The notes: generated from the sequence alone by a model not told the origin. Positions 8,362-17,677 are shown, counted from the first letter of the stretch. The stretch is 64,000 nucleotides of DNA from Paenibacillus illinoisensis NBRC 15959 (GCF_004000925.1 NZ_BIME01000003.1:124001-188000); one strand, 5' to 3'. Made by a program: numbers and translations.

Positions 8362-8375
8362 AGAAAGCGCTTACA
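8362..8375. promoter_or_regulatory. CcpA cre site upstream of the pectate lyase gene
   Basis: The minus-strand reading TGTAAGCGCTTTCT matches the cre consensus TGWAARCGYTWNCW at every position. It lies 66 bp upstream of the lyase start, where CcpA with HPr-Ser-P would repress transcription in the presence of preferred sugars. Confidence 0.8.
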
Positions 8376-8440
8376 ATATTATTGACCCTTTATTTGGATT
8401 TTATATGAATAGAATACCAATTATGTTGGGAGGCATTCAT

Positions 8441-9613
8441 TTGAAGAAACGTTCCATCTCTGTTTCATTAACGCTGGTTCCTGTCTCTGCAATTATCGCC
8501 ATGTTGACCGCAGATATCGCCAGGCCCGTGGTTGCTTTTGCCGATTCCCCGCCTGTCACCATTAAAACCGAGGTGTTATCCTCCAAAACTTCTGCTGGGG
8601 TTGATGTATCTTCACTGCTGAATAAGTTCAGGGATTACAGCACGTTCTCTACGGGAGACTTGGCCAAGGACACCGCTTATGCGCTAAACATCGTATCCTG
8701 GCAGCTGCCGCATGGTGGGTTCTTCAAAGCAATGGAGGAGAAGTACAAGTCCTCCTGGGACGGGGTAGCGCCGCGTTCGGATTGGAAAGACCCAAAAGGC
8801 GTAGAGCTCGGAACGTTTGATAATGACGCAACTACAACCGAGATCCGCTTCCTGGCTGATATGTATGAAAAGACGGGCAACCCGCTCTTCCGGGACAGCG
8901 TCCGCAAAGCGGTCGATTTTATCCTCGTCTCCCAATATCCTTCAGGCGGATGGCCTCAGGTTTATCCACAGCGGGGCAATTACTCCGACAGCGTTACCTA
9001 TAATGACAATGCCATGGTGCGAACCATGGTGCTCATCGATGACATCATTGAGAAGCGTAAAGGCTTCAACAACGATATTCTGAGTGAGGATACACGGTCC
9101 AAGCTGGCGGCGGCCTTGGATCGAGGAATCGCATATACATTGAAAGCTCAAATTAAAAACGGCGGTGTGCCTACAGTTTGGGGTGCCCAGCATGACCCGG
9201 TAACCTACGCGCCTGTATCCGGCAGAGCCTATGAACTGGCATCCAAATCCGGATCCGAATCTGTGGCCATCACGGCTTTCCTTATGTCCAGGCCTCAGAC
9301 ACCCGAGATTGAACACGCAGCCAAAAGCGCCCTCCGCTGGTTTGATCAGGTCCGAGAGGATGGAACCAAATATAATCGTCAAGGACCGGTGTATTTCGAG
9401 CCTGACCCGTCCAGTGTGATATGGTACCGTTTCTACAATGTAGATGAGGATGTGCCCTTCTATGCGGACCGCGACGGCAAGAAGTACATGGATATTATGG
9501 AGATCAGCGAGGAGCGGCGACACGGCTATTCCTGGGCAGGAAACTATGCCCGTAATCTCCTGCAGCTTGCCTCGGATCAGGGATATTACAATTTAAGCAA
9601 ACCGCTCCCTTAA
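8441..9613 (+). CDS. pelA: Secreted pectate lyase, polysaccharide lyase family 10 (PelA-like)
   Basis: The 390-residue protein starts at TTG 8441, chosen because GGGAGG lies 7 nt upstream; the ATGs further up have no such site. Residues 1-34 form a signal peptide ending near AFA-DS, so it is secreted. The body matches PL10 lyases, (alpha/alpha) toroid enzymes that cleave polygalacturonate by Ca2+-dependent beta-elimination: FDNDATTTEIRFLADMY, SQYPSGGWPQVYP, TYNDNAMVRTM and NGGVPTVWGAQHDP. It is one of the few plus-strand genes here, is flanked by divergent and convergent neighbours, and is probably monocistronic under CcpA control. Family assignment is strong. Confidence 0.9.
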   Translation: MKKRSISVSLTLVPVSAIIAMLTADIARPVVAFADSPPVTIKTEVLSSKTSAGVDVSSLLNKFRDYSTFSTGDLAKDTAYALNIVSWQLPHGGFFKAMEEKYKSSWDGVAPRSDWKDPKGVELGTFDNDATTTEIRFLADMYEKTGNPLFRDSVRKAVDFILVSQYPSGGWPQVYPQRGNYSDSVTYNDNAMVRTMVLIDDIIEKRKGFNNDILSEDTRSKLAAALDRGIAYTLKAQIKNGGVPTVWGAQHDPVTYAPVSGRAYELASKSGSESVAITAFLMSRPQTPEIEHAAKSALRWFDQVREDGTKYNRQGPVYFEPDPSSVIWYRFYNVDEDVPFYADRDGKKYMDIMEISEERRHGYSWAGNYARNLLQLASDQGYYNLSKPLP

Positions 9614-9641
9614 CTTTCTTGGTAAAAATAGCTTTTAAAAA

Positions 9642-9670
9642 AAGCCTGTCCTCCAACTGGAGGCAGGCTT
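9642..9670. terminator. Bidirectional terminator between pectate lyase and glutathione peroxidase
   Basis: The stem AAGCCTG-CCTCC / GGAGG-CAGGCTT has a 4-nt loop. Read on the minus strand it runs into TTTTTTT, so it serves the peroxidase best. The plus direction ends in GATCTGTTCT and is weaker. Confidence 0.85.
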
Positions 9671-9686
9671 GATCTGTTCTACTTGA

Positions 9687-10166
9687 TTATCCCAGCAGTT
9701 TCTCAATCTCTGCAGTCATCGCTTCAGGAGACTCTTTGGGTTCAAATCGTCCCACCACTTCACCTTCACGATTGACCAGGAATTTGGTGAAATTCCATTG
9801 AATTGTGTCGTCTTCAGCTGTCCCTGGCTGCTGCTCGCGAAGATACTGGAACAAAGGATGCGCATCCTCACCGTTCACGTCCACTTTGGCGAATACAGGG
9901 AAGTTCACACCATAGTTTATTTGGCAAAAGGATTCGGCTTCCTCGCTTGTACCCGGCTCCTGTCCTCCAAACTGATTACAAGGGAAACCCAGTACAACCA
10001 AACCCTGATCGCGGTAACGATCATACAGCTTCTGCAGTTCTCCATATTGCGGAGTCAATCCACACTTGCTGGCCGTATTGGCGATGACAAGAACTTTACC
10101 TTGGTACAGATCCAGTGATACTTCCTGATTGGCTGGCGTTACGGCCTGATACGAATATACGGACAT
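9687..10166 (-). CDS. Glutathione peroxidase-like thiol peroxidase (BsaA/GpxA type)
   Basis: The 159-residue product carries all three Gpx signatures: peroxidatic Cys35 in NTASKCGLTPQY, the Gln in FPCNQFGGQEPG, and the Trp in IQWNFTKFLV. The active residue is Cys, not selenocysteine. Bacillota Gpx proteins of this type usually reduce peroxides with thioredoxin or another thiol rather than glutathione. It acts in the cytoplasm in oxidative-stress defence. The length is normal for the family, and it is monocistronic with a terminator just downstream. Confidence 0.92.
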   Translation of the reverse strand: MSVYSYQAVTPANQEVSLDLYQGKVLVIANTASKCGLTPQYGELQKLYDRYRDQGLVVLGFPCNQFGGQEPGTSEEAESFCQINYGVNFPVFAKVDVNGEDAHPLFQYLREQQPGTAEDDTIQWNFTKFLVNREGEVVGRFEPKESPEAMTAEIEKLLG

Positions 10167-10253
10167 GACTGATTCCTCCCATGATCGATGTTGGTTTTGG
10201 GGCAGCTGTCATTACCTTGTATGCATACAACATAATACAGCGCCTGTCTCCAT

Positions 10254-10283
10254 ATTATAGACCCGGTGCTCACCAATTACCAA
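10254..10283 (-). promoter_or_regulatory. Candidate sigma-A promoter of the glutathione peroxidase gene
   Basis: The minus strand shows TTGGTA (10283-10278) and a perfect TATAAT (10259-10254) with an 18-nt spacer, 88 nt before the start. The -35 box is a moderate match. Confidence 0.5.
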
Positions 10284-10309
10284 ATTCAGCCTTGAGGCCT
10301 TCCTGCCTG

Positions 10310-11122
10310 TTATCCAGACTTGGCTGCCAAGATGTCATCATAACGCTTCTGCCGTTCGGCCTTACTAAGTTTGGGACAGCTATAACAATAATTTTGGCCT
10401 CCATACACTTGGTGATGAAGACAGCATACCGGCTTCATCAGCATGGTCTCTCCTGGTTGATGTGGATTATCAATCTCTACCGGCTTGAACGATAACAGAT
10501 TCTTCTTCAATCCGAGCAGGCTGGCAGGTAGAGCAATGACATGTTCATACCCTTCAATCACCGCTTCTCGCTCAGCTTCTTCGATATTCATTTGTAATGC
10601 TGTGGTCTTGTACCAACGGAGCATGGAGGCAAGCTGTGACCACATCTGACCAAGGCTCGCTTCTCCGGCAGAAGCAACCCCTTCAATCAGAGGACGAAGC
10701 TGCTCTGTGTAGTATGCGGTCAGGATATCCTTTCGCCATGAGGATTGGGCTGTATCTATGAGATTCACTGGTGCAGGGTGAGGATGTTCTGTTCCATCCA
10801 GCAGTTGAAAACGAAAGGCTGCACGGCCATCCTGAACCTCGAGCTGCAGCTTCATATTCTCCAGTGAAAGATCAAGCCATGTATCACATAGTGCCGTCAT
10901 ATAATGAATCCCCAGCATCAGCCCACGCACCGAATGCATGAAGTATACCGCTGCGGATCGGATTGAATCTGCCTGAAGATGTTTATTATATACATCTAGC
11001 AGCTCTCTCGCCTTCTCCGGTTGTCTAAGCTCGGTCATGTGAATCTCCCAAACTGGTTCATCCCCAGGTACGGTTGTGATTCTTCCATATTGCTGTAACC
11101 AGGTATAGTTGATTGCTCCCAT
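10310..11122 (-). CDS. FhuF-like (2Fe-2S) ferric-siderophore reductase
   Basis: The 270-residue protein ends in a cysteine cluster CC-x11-CxxC (CCLHHQVYGGQNYCYSC), the FhuF-family C-terminal motif that binds a [2Fe-2S] cluster. Such proteins reduce the ferric siderophore after import to release iron in the cytoplasm. ATG 11122 (MGAINY) was chosen because GGGAGG is 9 nt upstream. It follows the siderophore ATPase gene on the same strand after 91 nt that contain a hairpin, so the two probably form one iron-regulated unit. Which siderophore it handles is unknown. Confidence 0.8.
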   Translation of the reverse strand: MGAINYTWLQQYGRITTVPGDEPVWEIHMTELRQPEKARELLDVYNKHLQADSIRSAAVYFMHSVRGLMLGIHYMTALCDTWLDLSLENMKLQLEVQDGRAAFRFQLLDGTEHPHPAPVNLIDTAQSSWRKDILTAYYTEQLRPLIEGVASAGEASLGQMWSQLASMLRWYKTTALQMNIEEAEREAVIEGYEHVIALPASLLGLKKNLLSFKPVEIDNPHQPGETMLMKPVCCLHHQVYGGQNYCYSCPKLSKAERQKRYDDILAAKSG

Positions 11123-11150
11123 CTCAGCATGCCTCCCATGAATGCGAATG

Positions 11151-11177
11151 AGCCGCCTGCATAAATGCAAAGCGGCT
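11151..11177 (-). promoter_or_regulatory. Hairpin between the siderophore ATPase and FhuF-like genes
   Basis: AGCCGC / GCGGCT arms hold an inner TGCAT / ATGCA repeat. No T-tract follows, so it is more likely an mRNA-stability element or leaky attenuator than a true terminator. Confidence 0.4.
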
Positions 11178-11213
11178 TATTCTATATTTCAAGACCACAA
11201 ATGGTCCGCTATA

Positions 11214-12119
11214 TTAACTTCCTGTTGCGGTACGAACACGTTGTTCGGAGCGTCCTGCAGCATTCATCATGGCACCGTTCATCACCATTTGCTCTGGCGC
11301 TGCCGTTTGCTCTGGCACAGCCGTTTGCTGGCGTTCGCCGGCAAGTGCATATGGCAGGCAGAGTGGCACACCGGAACGTGGATCAATTACGATATCCGCT
11401 TCAATGTTGAACACTTCGCGAAGCACGTCACAGTTCATGACTTCTACAGGGGAACCTGTAGCAATTGCTTTACCTTTTTTAATGCCGATCATGTGATGGG
11501 CATAGCGGGAGGCATGATTCAGATCATGCACAACCATAACGATGGTGCGATTCGCGGTCTCGTTCAGCATCTCCAGCAATTGCAATACTTCAAGCTGATG
11601 AGCCATGTCGAGGAATGTTGTCGGCTCGTCCAGGAACAGGATATCCGTTTCTTGAGCAAGAGCCATGGCAATCCAGGCACGTTGACGCTGTCCGCCTGAC
11701 AACTGATCAATTGGGCGGTCGTGGAACTCCGTCATGCCCGTTACTTCAATGGCCCACTCAATCATGCGCTTGTCTTCAGCACGCATTGAACCGAAGCCTT
11801 TTTGATAAGGAAATCTTCCGTAGGACACCAGTTCCGTTACTGTGAGTCCCTCCGGCGCCGTAGGATTCTGCGGCAAAATCGCAAGCTGCTTGGCTACTTC
11901 ACGGGTGGATTGCTTATGAATGGACTTCCCGTCGAGCAAAACACTACCTGCTTTTGGATTCATGATCCGTGCCATCGTCTTCAGGATGGTTGATTTACCT
12001 GAACCATTGGCTCCAACAAGCGCTGTAATTTTTCCTTGGGGAATTTGAATATTCAGATCTTCAACAATCAGTCTTTCCTCATAAGCGATATCCAGCTTGG
12101 ACGTCTCCAGACGAAACAT
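11214..12119 (-). CDS. Iron-siderophore ABC transporter ATP-binding protein (FecE/FhuC class, YusV-like)
   Basis: The 301-residue ATPase has Walker A GANGSGKST (36-44), signature [10 protein letters not shown], Walker B ILFLDEPT and the switch His in MVVHDLNH. It belongs to the siderophore/B12 importer class. In B. subtilis the orphan YusV ATPase energises several siderophore permeases. This copy also lacks permease genes beside it, which suggests the same shared role. The last 40 residues form a Gln/Ala/Met-rich tail outside the domain. A perfect Fur box lies 114 bp upstream, so iron starvation should induce it. Confidence 0.87.
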   Translation of the reverse strand: MFRLETSKLDIAYEERLIVEDLNIQIPQGKITALVGANGSGKSTILKTMARIMNPKAGSVLLDGKSIHKQSTREVAKQLAILPQNPTAPEGLTVTELVSYGRFPYQKGFGSMRAEDKRMIEWAIEVTGMTEFHDRPIDQLSGGQRQRAWIAMALAQETDILFLDEPTTFLDMAHQLEVLQLLEMLNETANRTIVMVVHDLNHASRYAHHMIGIKKGKAIATGSPVEVMNCDVLREVFNIEADIVIDPRSGVPLCLPYALAGERQQTAVPEQTAAPEQMVMNGAMMNAAGRSEQRVRTATGS

Positions 12120-12232
12120 GCGATCATCCCTCTCTCATTTATCCCGGTTATGTATTCCGGCTATCGATAACGAAAACGAATTTATATGTTCAGCGTATTT
12201 CCGGCGCAACAAATCTTCTATAACAAAGATAC

Positions 12233-12247
12233 TGATAATCATTATCA
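12233..12247. promoter_or_regulatory. Fur box upstream of the siderophore ATPase gene
   Basis: TGATAATCATTATCA is a perfect 7-1-7 Fur inverted repeat, 114 bp before the ATPase start. It predicts iron repression of the ATPase and FhuF-like genes. Confidence 0.9.
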
Positions 12248-12442
12248 TTTGTCAATAAGAAATACCAAACTTCTTGCTTGTTTGGAGCGATTATATAGCA
12301 GTTCAGAGGACTTTTCGATCGGAATTCGCCTCATTTATGTGAGAGCTTTTCTCAACGTATACGTGCAGTTGGTCCCTGTTGGGGATTATCCAAAAATGAT
12401 GAATCCAGAGCTTGTGTCTAATTTGTGAACAAAAGAAAGAAT

Positions 12443-12958
12443 CTACTCTTCTTCCTGCAGCAGAGCCTGGGAACCACTTAAAATCATCTTCTTCTCGTCC
12501 TCATAACCTGACTGTCCGCCCTGAAAATAGGCATGCAGCACAATGTCGGCTTCTGATCCATCCATCTTTTCGAGTTGTGCTTGAGTCAGTGTTATTTCAT
12601 ACGGTTCCGTGTACCAATCCTCATTCGTCAATTCCGTTGTAAGACCTATATTCGTTGTTGTTCTTGGAGGCAAAATCGACTCCCCGTTTGCCTGTATATC
12701 CACCATAAACACGTGTTTGGAGTGAGCAATCGTATGGCTCGTATCCGTCCCCACATACTTAATTCCTGAGTGAAACATATACGTGTTCTTACCTGCCGGC
12801 TGAACGACCAATCGAAGCAGGTATTCCCCAACTTGTTTCGTTGCGGTCACTGAGCCCCCATCTTCTAACTGAATGTGATCTGGCTGAGCATCCCTGCTTG
12901 CATCATTCGAACAACCAAAGAGTACAATGCACATCATCAATATAAAATATGAACGCAT
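12443..12958 (-). CDS. Putative lipoprotein of unknown function
   Basis: The 171-residue protein starts at ATG 12958, where GGGGA lies 5 nt upstream. It begins with a short hydrophobic signal ending in the lipobox LFGC, so the mature protein should be lipid-anchored on the outer face of the membrane. The rest looks beta-rich, with a stretch of spaced hydrophobics (YLLRLVVQPAGKNTYMF) followed by an extended acidic tail ending EEE. I do not recognise a family. It lies between the Fur-controlled unit and the tubulin-like array and shows no clear functional link to either. Confidence 0.65.
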   Translation of the reverse strand: MRSYFILMMCIVLFGCSNDASRDAQPDHIQLEDGGSVTATKQVGEYLLRLVVQPAGKNTYMFHSGIKYVGTDTSHTIAHSKHVFMVDIQANGESILPPRTTTNIGLTTELTNEDWYTEPYEITLTQAQLEKMDGSEADIVLHAYFQGGQSGYEDEKKMILSGSQALLQEEE

Positions 12959-13097
12959 TATGGTCCCCTGCTTTCCTTCGGTTTTGGTTTTGGAATTGGC
13001 CCCTCTCTTGTCAGACACCCCAGGAAACCGGAAAGTTGCATGATTTGCATTATCTCCTCAAATAAGATCGTCCTTAAAGGATTGGGAGCAGGGAAAA

Positions 13098-13135
13098 TTA
13101 AAAAAGATGACCCCGATTTACAATCGAAGGTCATC
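13098..13135 (-). terminator. Terminator closing the tubulin-like/VWA/GTPase operon
   Basis: GATGACC / GGTCATC arms with an inner CGATT / AATCG repeat, followed on the minus strand by TTTTTTAATTTT. It lies about 45 nt past the stop of the 1064-residue protein and marks the operon's 3' end. Confidence 0.85.
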
Positions 13136-13178
13136 CTGCAATGATTTCATTTTGGTTTAAAAACAAATCATAACAATC

Positions 13179-16100
13179 CTAAAGCTTAGGCTCTGGCATC
13201 AATTGGATAACCATTGTACTACTCTGGACACTTACGATATCTTCCGGATTAACCTCATCAGGCAGCGACACTTGCTGACCGTAAGGATACAGACGGTCTG
13301 CCTCAGCAGGCGTCAATTTCGTTGAAGAGAACCGTCCCGACTCGCCTGCTGTCCCCGAAGGTTCGGATGATGTGGTGCCTGTTCCTTCTCCAAGATCTTC
13401 ATTCGTGTCCGCAGAACCGGACGCATCCCCGCTCGACTCTGTGCCCTCCGCTGAATCTGCAGCAGAATCATCTGGGGTGGTCGAATCTGTCCCCTGAACA
13501 GACTCCTCTACCTGCTGATTGTCATTCACCGATCCGGTGGATGGTTCCTCATCGGTTTCCTCCGTAGAAGATGTACCGCCTGCTGAACCTGCCGTATCCG
13601 GGTCCTCATTCCGGTTAAAACTCTCCCAATCCGACGCGGCATCCATCTCCAGCGTTGTGCCATCCTGCAAAGTTAATTGAACCGGACCAGGCAATAACGC
13701 ATTGCTGTCCGCTTCATTCATGAAACGGATTACGAGCTGCGCTTCGGTCGTCGTTCCATCCACCTCGGCTCCCGGAATGACATAGGCGATCTGCTCAGCT
13801 AACTGTACCTCAGGCTCTGCCGGAACCACGGGTTCCTGTGTCGATGGCGCAGCCTCTTCTGGCGCGTCCGACTTATTCGTCAGGGCATACGTTACCCCGG
13901 CGATCCCCAGGAACAGGATAATGATAACCGACCCTAGAAAAAGATTTTTTCTTTTGCCTGTCAGCATGCGCACAATCGGTGATGAAAGTTCGTTCTTGGC
14001 CCGATCATAGACCGGCTTCATTGTTTTACTCGCTCTCGCGTAATAAGGCTTGAATGCCGATTTGGACTTGAACGCTTCACGGTCATGATCTTTGAAATAG
14101 GCTACAATGGCATCTGAATAGGCTTTGCTCGCCTGGGAACTCCGTATGAATAACCTTTGGCTTCCCGACCATTCAAAAAATGAATACAATACTTCCTTAC
14201 TGCCAGCACTGCTGCGGACAAATTCAATCAGCCCTGCATAGTCCAGTTTGCTGCCGCTTCCTCCCCGGTAGAAAGCCAGCGGAAGCGCCTCATATGCAGG
14301 TGTTCCCGGTTGATCCCGCAGTTCCCCTGCGAGCCATCTGCGTACCCAACGCTGAAGTTCATTCCGCTCCGCAAGGCTAAGTGATTCAAGCACCTCTTCT
14401 TCACGGTCTTCGCCGCTCAGCCATGCTCTGGCTGCCAGCATCATGTTCGTACGAGCCGTTACATCCTGTCCCTGACGCGCCGCCCAATCACGCACCTCGC
14501 TGTCATGCAGCAAAATATCAATGCTCAGTAACTGCTCACGGTTCACCCGTTCCAGATCAAGATCCTGAATCAAAAACAGGTTAATGACATAGGCCAGCTT
14601 GTCAGCCAGGCGTGTAAGTTCTTCCTGATACGCGGATAATCCCGCTGACTCGGCTCCACTCGAACGGGCGGATCGGGTGATGGTCTGAGACTGTCCAATT
14701 CGGGCCTTAATTCCATCACCCACGAGCATGTCAGAAGAAAGGCGATCCAGCACGCTCACACGCTTAAGTGCTTCACTCGCAGCATGAACGGGATTCGGCG
14801 CCGAACATAATCGTTCACGCAGCTCTGTCGCGGTCCGGTCAAGCAGGAAGCTGTTGTATACCGCAGATACATGCGTGGTTACCCAGCGTTCGATTACGCC
14901 GATCACATCCGAAGCAGTCTCGGTACGTTTCAGCTGATTGTCCAGATAGGGCTCAAACAGCAGTTTTGTCAGTGATTCATTGGCCAGTACCTTATCGAAG
15001 AATGCACGACTCAGCCCGGAATCGCGGTCGAGCAGATCATACAATTCCTGTACCGCCCTCATCCGCTTCTGAGACCTGGCATTGTTCACCGCATAGATGA
15101 AATAATCCACGATGCGGGATTGAACGACAGGTGCAGCGACGCGGAAATATTCTGCGATGCGTGATGCGACCGTCTCTTCAGGTACGTTCTCTCTTTTGAC
15201 GCTGTCCAGTTCCCGGCTGAGCAGAGTGAGGAACAGTTCGTTCAAACGTGAACGTCGTTGTACTCCGCCTTCAGGTTTCAGATAGGTAAGCAGCCCGCTC
15301 AGAACCCCGCCTTTATCATTCAGGTAGAGATCTTCCATCCCTTGCTCGAGACGATAAAACATGGACAGTTCCCCATAGGCCTGGATGGAAAGCTCGCGTC
15401 CCGGTTCGGTGCCGGATAACATCTCGTCTGCAAAAGTATAAAACGCATCCGCCACACCTGGCTCCTGCAGAAGCGACCAGGCAAACTCCGCATAGGGAAG
15501 CTGGGCAACCGACATTTCCGCATGGGTTACCCTGCCCGTAGCCAAGTCGAAGGTAAAGTCCTTCTCCGTATTCCGGTCTTTTGGACGGAGCGTGCCCCGC
15601 TCTACAAACTGAAGATGGACTCCCTTCTTGGCCTGAGGCTCCTTGGCAAATGTCATGAAGCCGAGCTGCCGCCTAAACGCATAGGGCAGTGCGGCATAGA
15701 GCAGACGAAGCAGTTCCTTGGCTCCGGCTGTGATCTCCTCGGCAGGAAGATCGAGCGCAATGTATACCTTCCGCCGGGTTGCTACAGCCTGCATGACCGC
15801 ATAGAGCAGGCGCTTGAAGAGAGTTTCGTTCATTTTCAGTGCGGCCAGCAGATCAGCTGGCGCTACGGAGCTGGCACTTGTGCCTGCTCCTGCTCCGGCC
15901 GCAGCATCTCGGCCATTCAGTGGTGCACCCGGCAATTCCGTCAGGGCAGGCAAAACCGTGCCTTGTTCGATGTCATATGACGTGGCGAATACGGCATCCA
16001 GCCAGTTCCCCTGCTTCATCTGTTCCTCGGAGCGTTCCGGAGATAGGACATAGTTGTGTGCAAAAAAGGCGCTGCGCAGCCCGGTAAAATCAGCGGATTG

Positions 16101-16373
16101 GTACACATTCTGACCAAGGATCGTCTCTCCGCTCTCCAGATGAATCAGATGTATGGATGGCGGGAATTTCGCCTGGTCCTTCTCACCCCGACCCGTTAAT
16201 TCCGCTGGAGCGTCATAGACGCAATAGGGATGAAGTACTTTTTTAATAAAGGAAGGGTCCAGTCCTGGTGATGCCGCAACCGTATCGAACCCCTCCGTTG
16301 TGCGAAACACCCCGCGCCGCTCTCTTGTGTACATCTGTTGTTCAATGGGCGGGGTCATGGAAGAACGCATCAT
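13179..16373 (-). CDS. Large GTPase-associated membrane protein (GAP1-N2/GAP1-M-like)
   Basis: The 1064-residue protein begins IEQQMYTRERRGVFRTTEGF and has an HPYCVYDAP element near residue 48. I recall this architecture from the Pfam GTPase-associated protein 1 (GAP1) families, but I could not run a search. Residues 1 to about 800 are predicted cytosolic and largely helical. One TM segment lies near 806-826 (VIIILFLGIAGVTYAL). It is followed by about 235 extracytoplasmic residues with a long Ser/Thr/Asp/Glu-rich linker near 940-1010. The start overlaps the GTPase stop (ATGA) and follows GAGGGGAG, so translation is coupled. Topology suggests it carries a GTPase signal to the membrane. That role is inference. 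Confidence 0.72.
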   Translation of the reverse strand: MMRSSMTPPIEQQMYTRERRGVFRTTEGFDTVAASPGLDPSFIKKVLHPYCVYDAPAELTGRGEKDQAKFPPSIHLIHLESGETILGQNVYQSADFTGLRSAFFAHNYVLSPERSEEQMKQGNWLDAVFATSYDIEQGTVLPALTELPGAPLNGRDAAAGAGAGTSASSVAPADLLAALKMNETLFKRLLYAVMQAVATRRKVYIALDLPAEEITAGAKELLRLLYAALPYAFRRQLGFMTFAKEPQAKKGVHLQFVERGTLRPKDRNTEKDFTFDLATGRVTHAEMSVAQLPYAEFAWSLLQEPGVADAFYTFADEMLSGTEPGRELSIQAYGELSMFYRLEQGMEDLYLNDKGGVLSGLLTYLKPEGGVQRRSRLNELFLTLLSRELDSVKRENVPEETVASRIAEYFRVAAPVVQSRIVDYFIYAVNNARSQKRMRAVQELYDLLDRDSGLSRAFFDKVLANESLTKLLFEPYLDNQLKRTETASDVIGVIERWVTTHVSAVYNSFLLDRTATELRERLCSAPNPVHAASEALKRVSVLDRLSSDMLVGDGIKARIGQSQTITRSARSSGAESAGLSAYQEELTRLADKLAYVINLFLIQDLDLERVNREQLLSIDILLHDSEVRDWAARQGQDVTARTNMMLAARAWLSGEDREEEVLESLSLAERNELQRWVRRWLAGELRDQPGTPAYEALPLAFYRGGSGSKLDYAGLIEFVRSSAGSKEVLYSFFEWSGSQRLFIRSSQASKAYSDAIVAYFKDHDREAFKSKSAFKPYYARASKTMKPVYDRAKNELSSPIVRMLTGKRKNLFLGSVIIILFLGIAGVTYALTNKSDAPEEAAPSTQEPVVPAEPEVQLAEQIAYVIPGAEVDGTTTEAQLVIRFMNEADSNALLPGPVQLTLQDGTTLEMDAASDWESFNRNEDPDTAGSAGGTSSTEETDEEPSTGSVNDNQQVEESVQGTDSTTPDDSAADSAEGTESSGDASGSADTNEDLGEGTGTTSSEPSGTAGESGRFSSTKLTPAEADRLYPYGQQVSLPDEVNPEDIVSVQSSTMVIQLMPEPKL

Positions 16374-17629
16374 TCCACTCTCCCCTCAATGTACTTCAGC
16401 TTGTACAGCAGCCATAGAAAGGGCTCGTCCACACGGATGGGGCTCACGACGCCCTGCAGCTTCATATCCACCGGATTGCTGCCCAGCGCAGATACCGCGA
16501 AATAGGCCGTATCCTTGAAGTACACATCCATCGTGCCCTTGAACGGACGGTCCACCTTCTCGATAAAGCGCCGAATCTCCCCGTCGATATTCTCGAATTC
16601 GGTCAGATCGAACCAATCGCGGTGTACCATATTGCGGAATACATTGCTGTTCGATTTAATATAATCCCCCTCTTCATCCTTAAGGGAATGCAGCATGTCG
16701 CTCTTGGTCAATACAACGGCTGTAGGAATATTCGTCTTGGCCTTATCCTGATAAGCGATAAAATCACCGAACAGGGTCAGCACAACATCACGTGGTTCAT
16801 CATACCTTGGCGTCCACTCGCCCGGCTCGTTGCCGAGGTTAATGCGGATCTTGTCCCGAATGGAACGAATCTGGAGCGGATCCACCATAAACAAAATACC
16901 CGCTGAGTTCTTGATATGCTGACCATGCAGTCCCAGATAATCCTGCTCGACCATACCTTCACCCGCCACATCAAAAAAGACCAGTGTCAGCGGTGCCTTA
17001 TCTTCATCCTTAAATACGAATTGAAAAATAAACGGCTCCTGCAGCTTCTCCTTCTGCGTGGAATCCAGCAGATCTCCCCGCTCAAACAGCGGTTCTTCGT
17101 AATCTGCGCGGAATCTGCGGCTAATTTCCGCATTCAGCGGCATGCAGGCCGCATCAAAATGGTCAGCCGTATAATGCTGAAGGGTGTGAATCAACGATGT
17201 CATATACACCGATTTCCCCACCTGGGATGCCCCAATAATGGAAATGATATTGCTTGGTGCCTTGCCTGCCGTTACCGGCAGCTCATTATGACAATGCGGG
17301 CACAGCCGGCGCCGTGTAACCACACCATACCGGTCGTTCAGTCCCATCACGATGTTATCCGAATAAATGCGATGTTCCTCAGGCACATCATGCGGAGCCA
17401 GAACGGCTTCCATATCGAATACCGTGTCCAACCCAAAGCGTTCACGATACCGATTAAGCTTCGCATCCTCCCCCAGTGCATAATCCTCATCATCATCCCG
17501 GTGATGCGCAGCCCGGAACACTACTTCTTCCGGCGAAAACTTGCTGAAGCAGTATGGACAGACAATATCGTAAAACAGCGGCCGTTCTACGGGCTGCTGT
17601 TTCTTCAAAAACCGACTAAAAAAGCTCAT
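16370..17629 (-). CDS. Zinc-ribbon P-loop GTPase of the FtsZ-like/VWA system
   Basis: The 419-residue protein carries an N-terminal split zinc ribbon (CPYC 24-27, CPHC 110-113). A GTPase domain follows, with Walker A GASQVGKS (133-140), a DxxG switch II in FFDVAGEG, the guanine-specificity motif VLTKSD and a G5-like SALGS. The ribbon halves flank an acidic helical insert. The start at 17629 was chosen because GGGGGAG lies 5 nt upstream. The downstream GAP1-like gene overlaps by 4 nt. This fits the distinct GTPase reported next to FtsZ-like and VWA genes by genome-context work. GTP specificity is inferred from TKxD; the effector is unknown. Confidence 0.82.
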   Translation of the reverse strand: MSFFSRFLKKQQPVERPLFYDIVCPYCFSKFSPEEVVFRAAHHRDDDEDYALGEDAKLNRYRERFGLDTVFDMEAVLAPHDVPEEHRIYSDNIVMGLNDRYGVVTRRRLCPHCHNELPVTAGKAPSNIISIIGASQVGKSVYMTSLIHTLQHYTADHFDAACMPLNAEISRRFRADYEEPLFERGDLLDSTQKEKLQEPFIFQFVFKDEDKAPLTLVFFDVAGEGMVEQDYLGLHGQHIKNSAGILFMVDPLQIRSIRDKIRINLGNEPGEWTPRYDEPRDVVLTLFGDFIAYQDKAKTNIPTAVVLTKSDMLHSLKDEEGDYIKSNSNVFRNMVHRDWFDLTEFENIDGEIRRFIEKVDRPFKGTMDVYFKDTAYFAVSALGSNPVDMKLQGVVSPIRVDEPFLWLLYKLKYIEGRVE

Positions 17630-17677
17630 AGCCACTCCCCCTCCCTGTTCAGGCAGACTGAACTGCCTCACATTCAT

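Noticed and set aside
16370..16616. Second minus-strand frame overlapping the GTPase 3' end
   Set aside because: It is out of frame with the P-loop GTPase and has no ribosome-binding site or motif.
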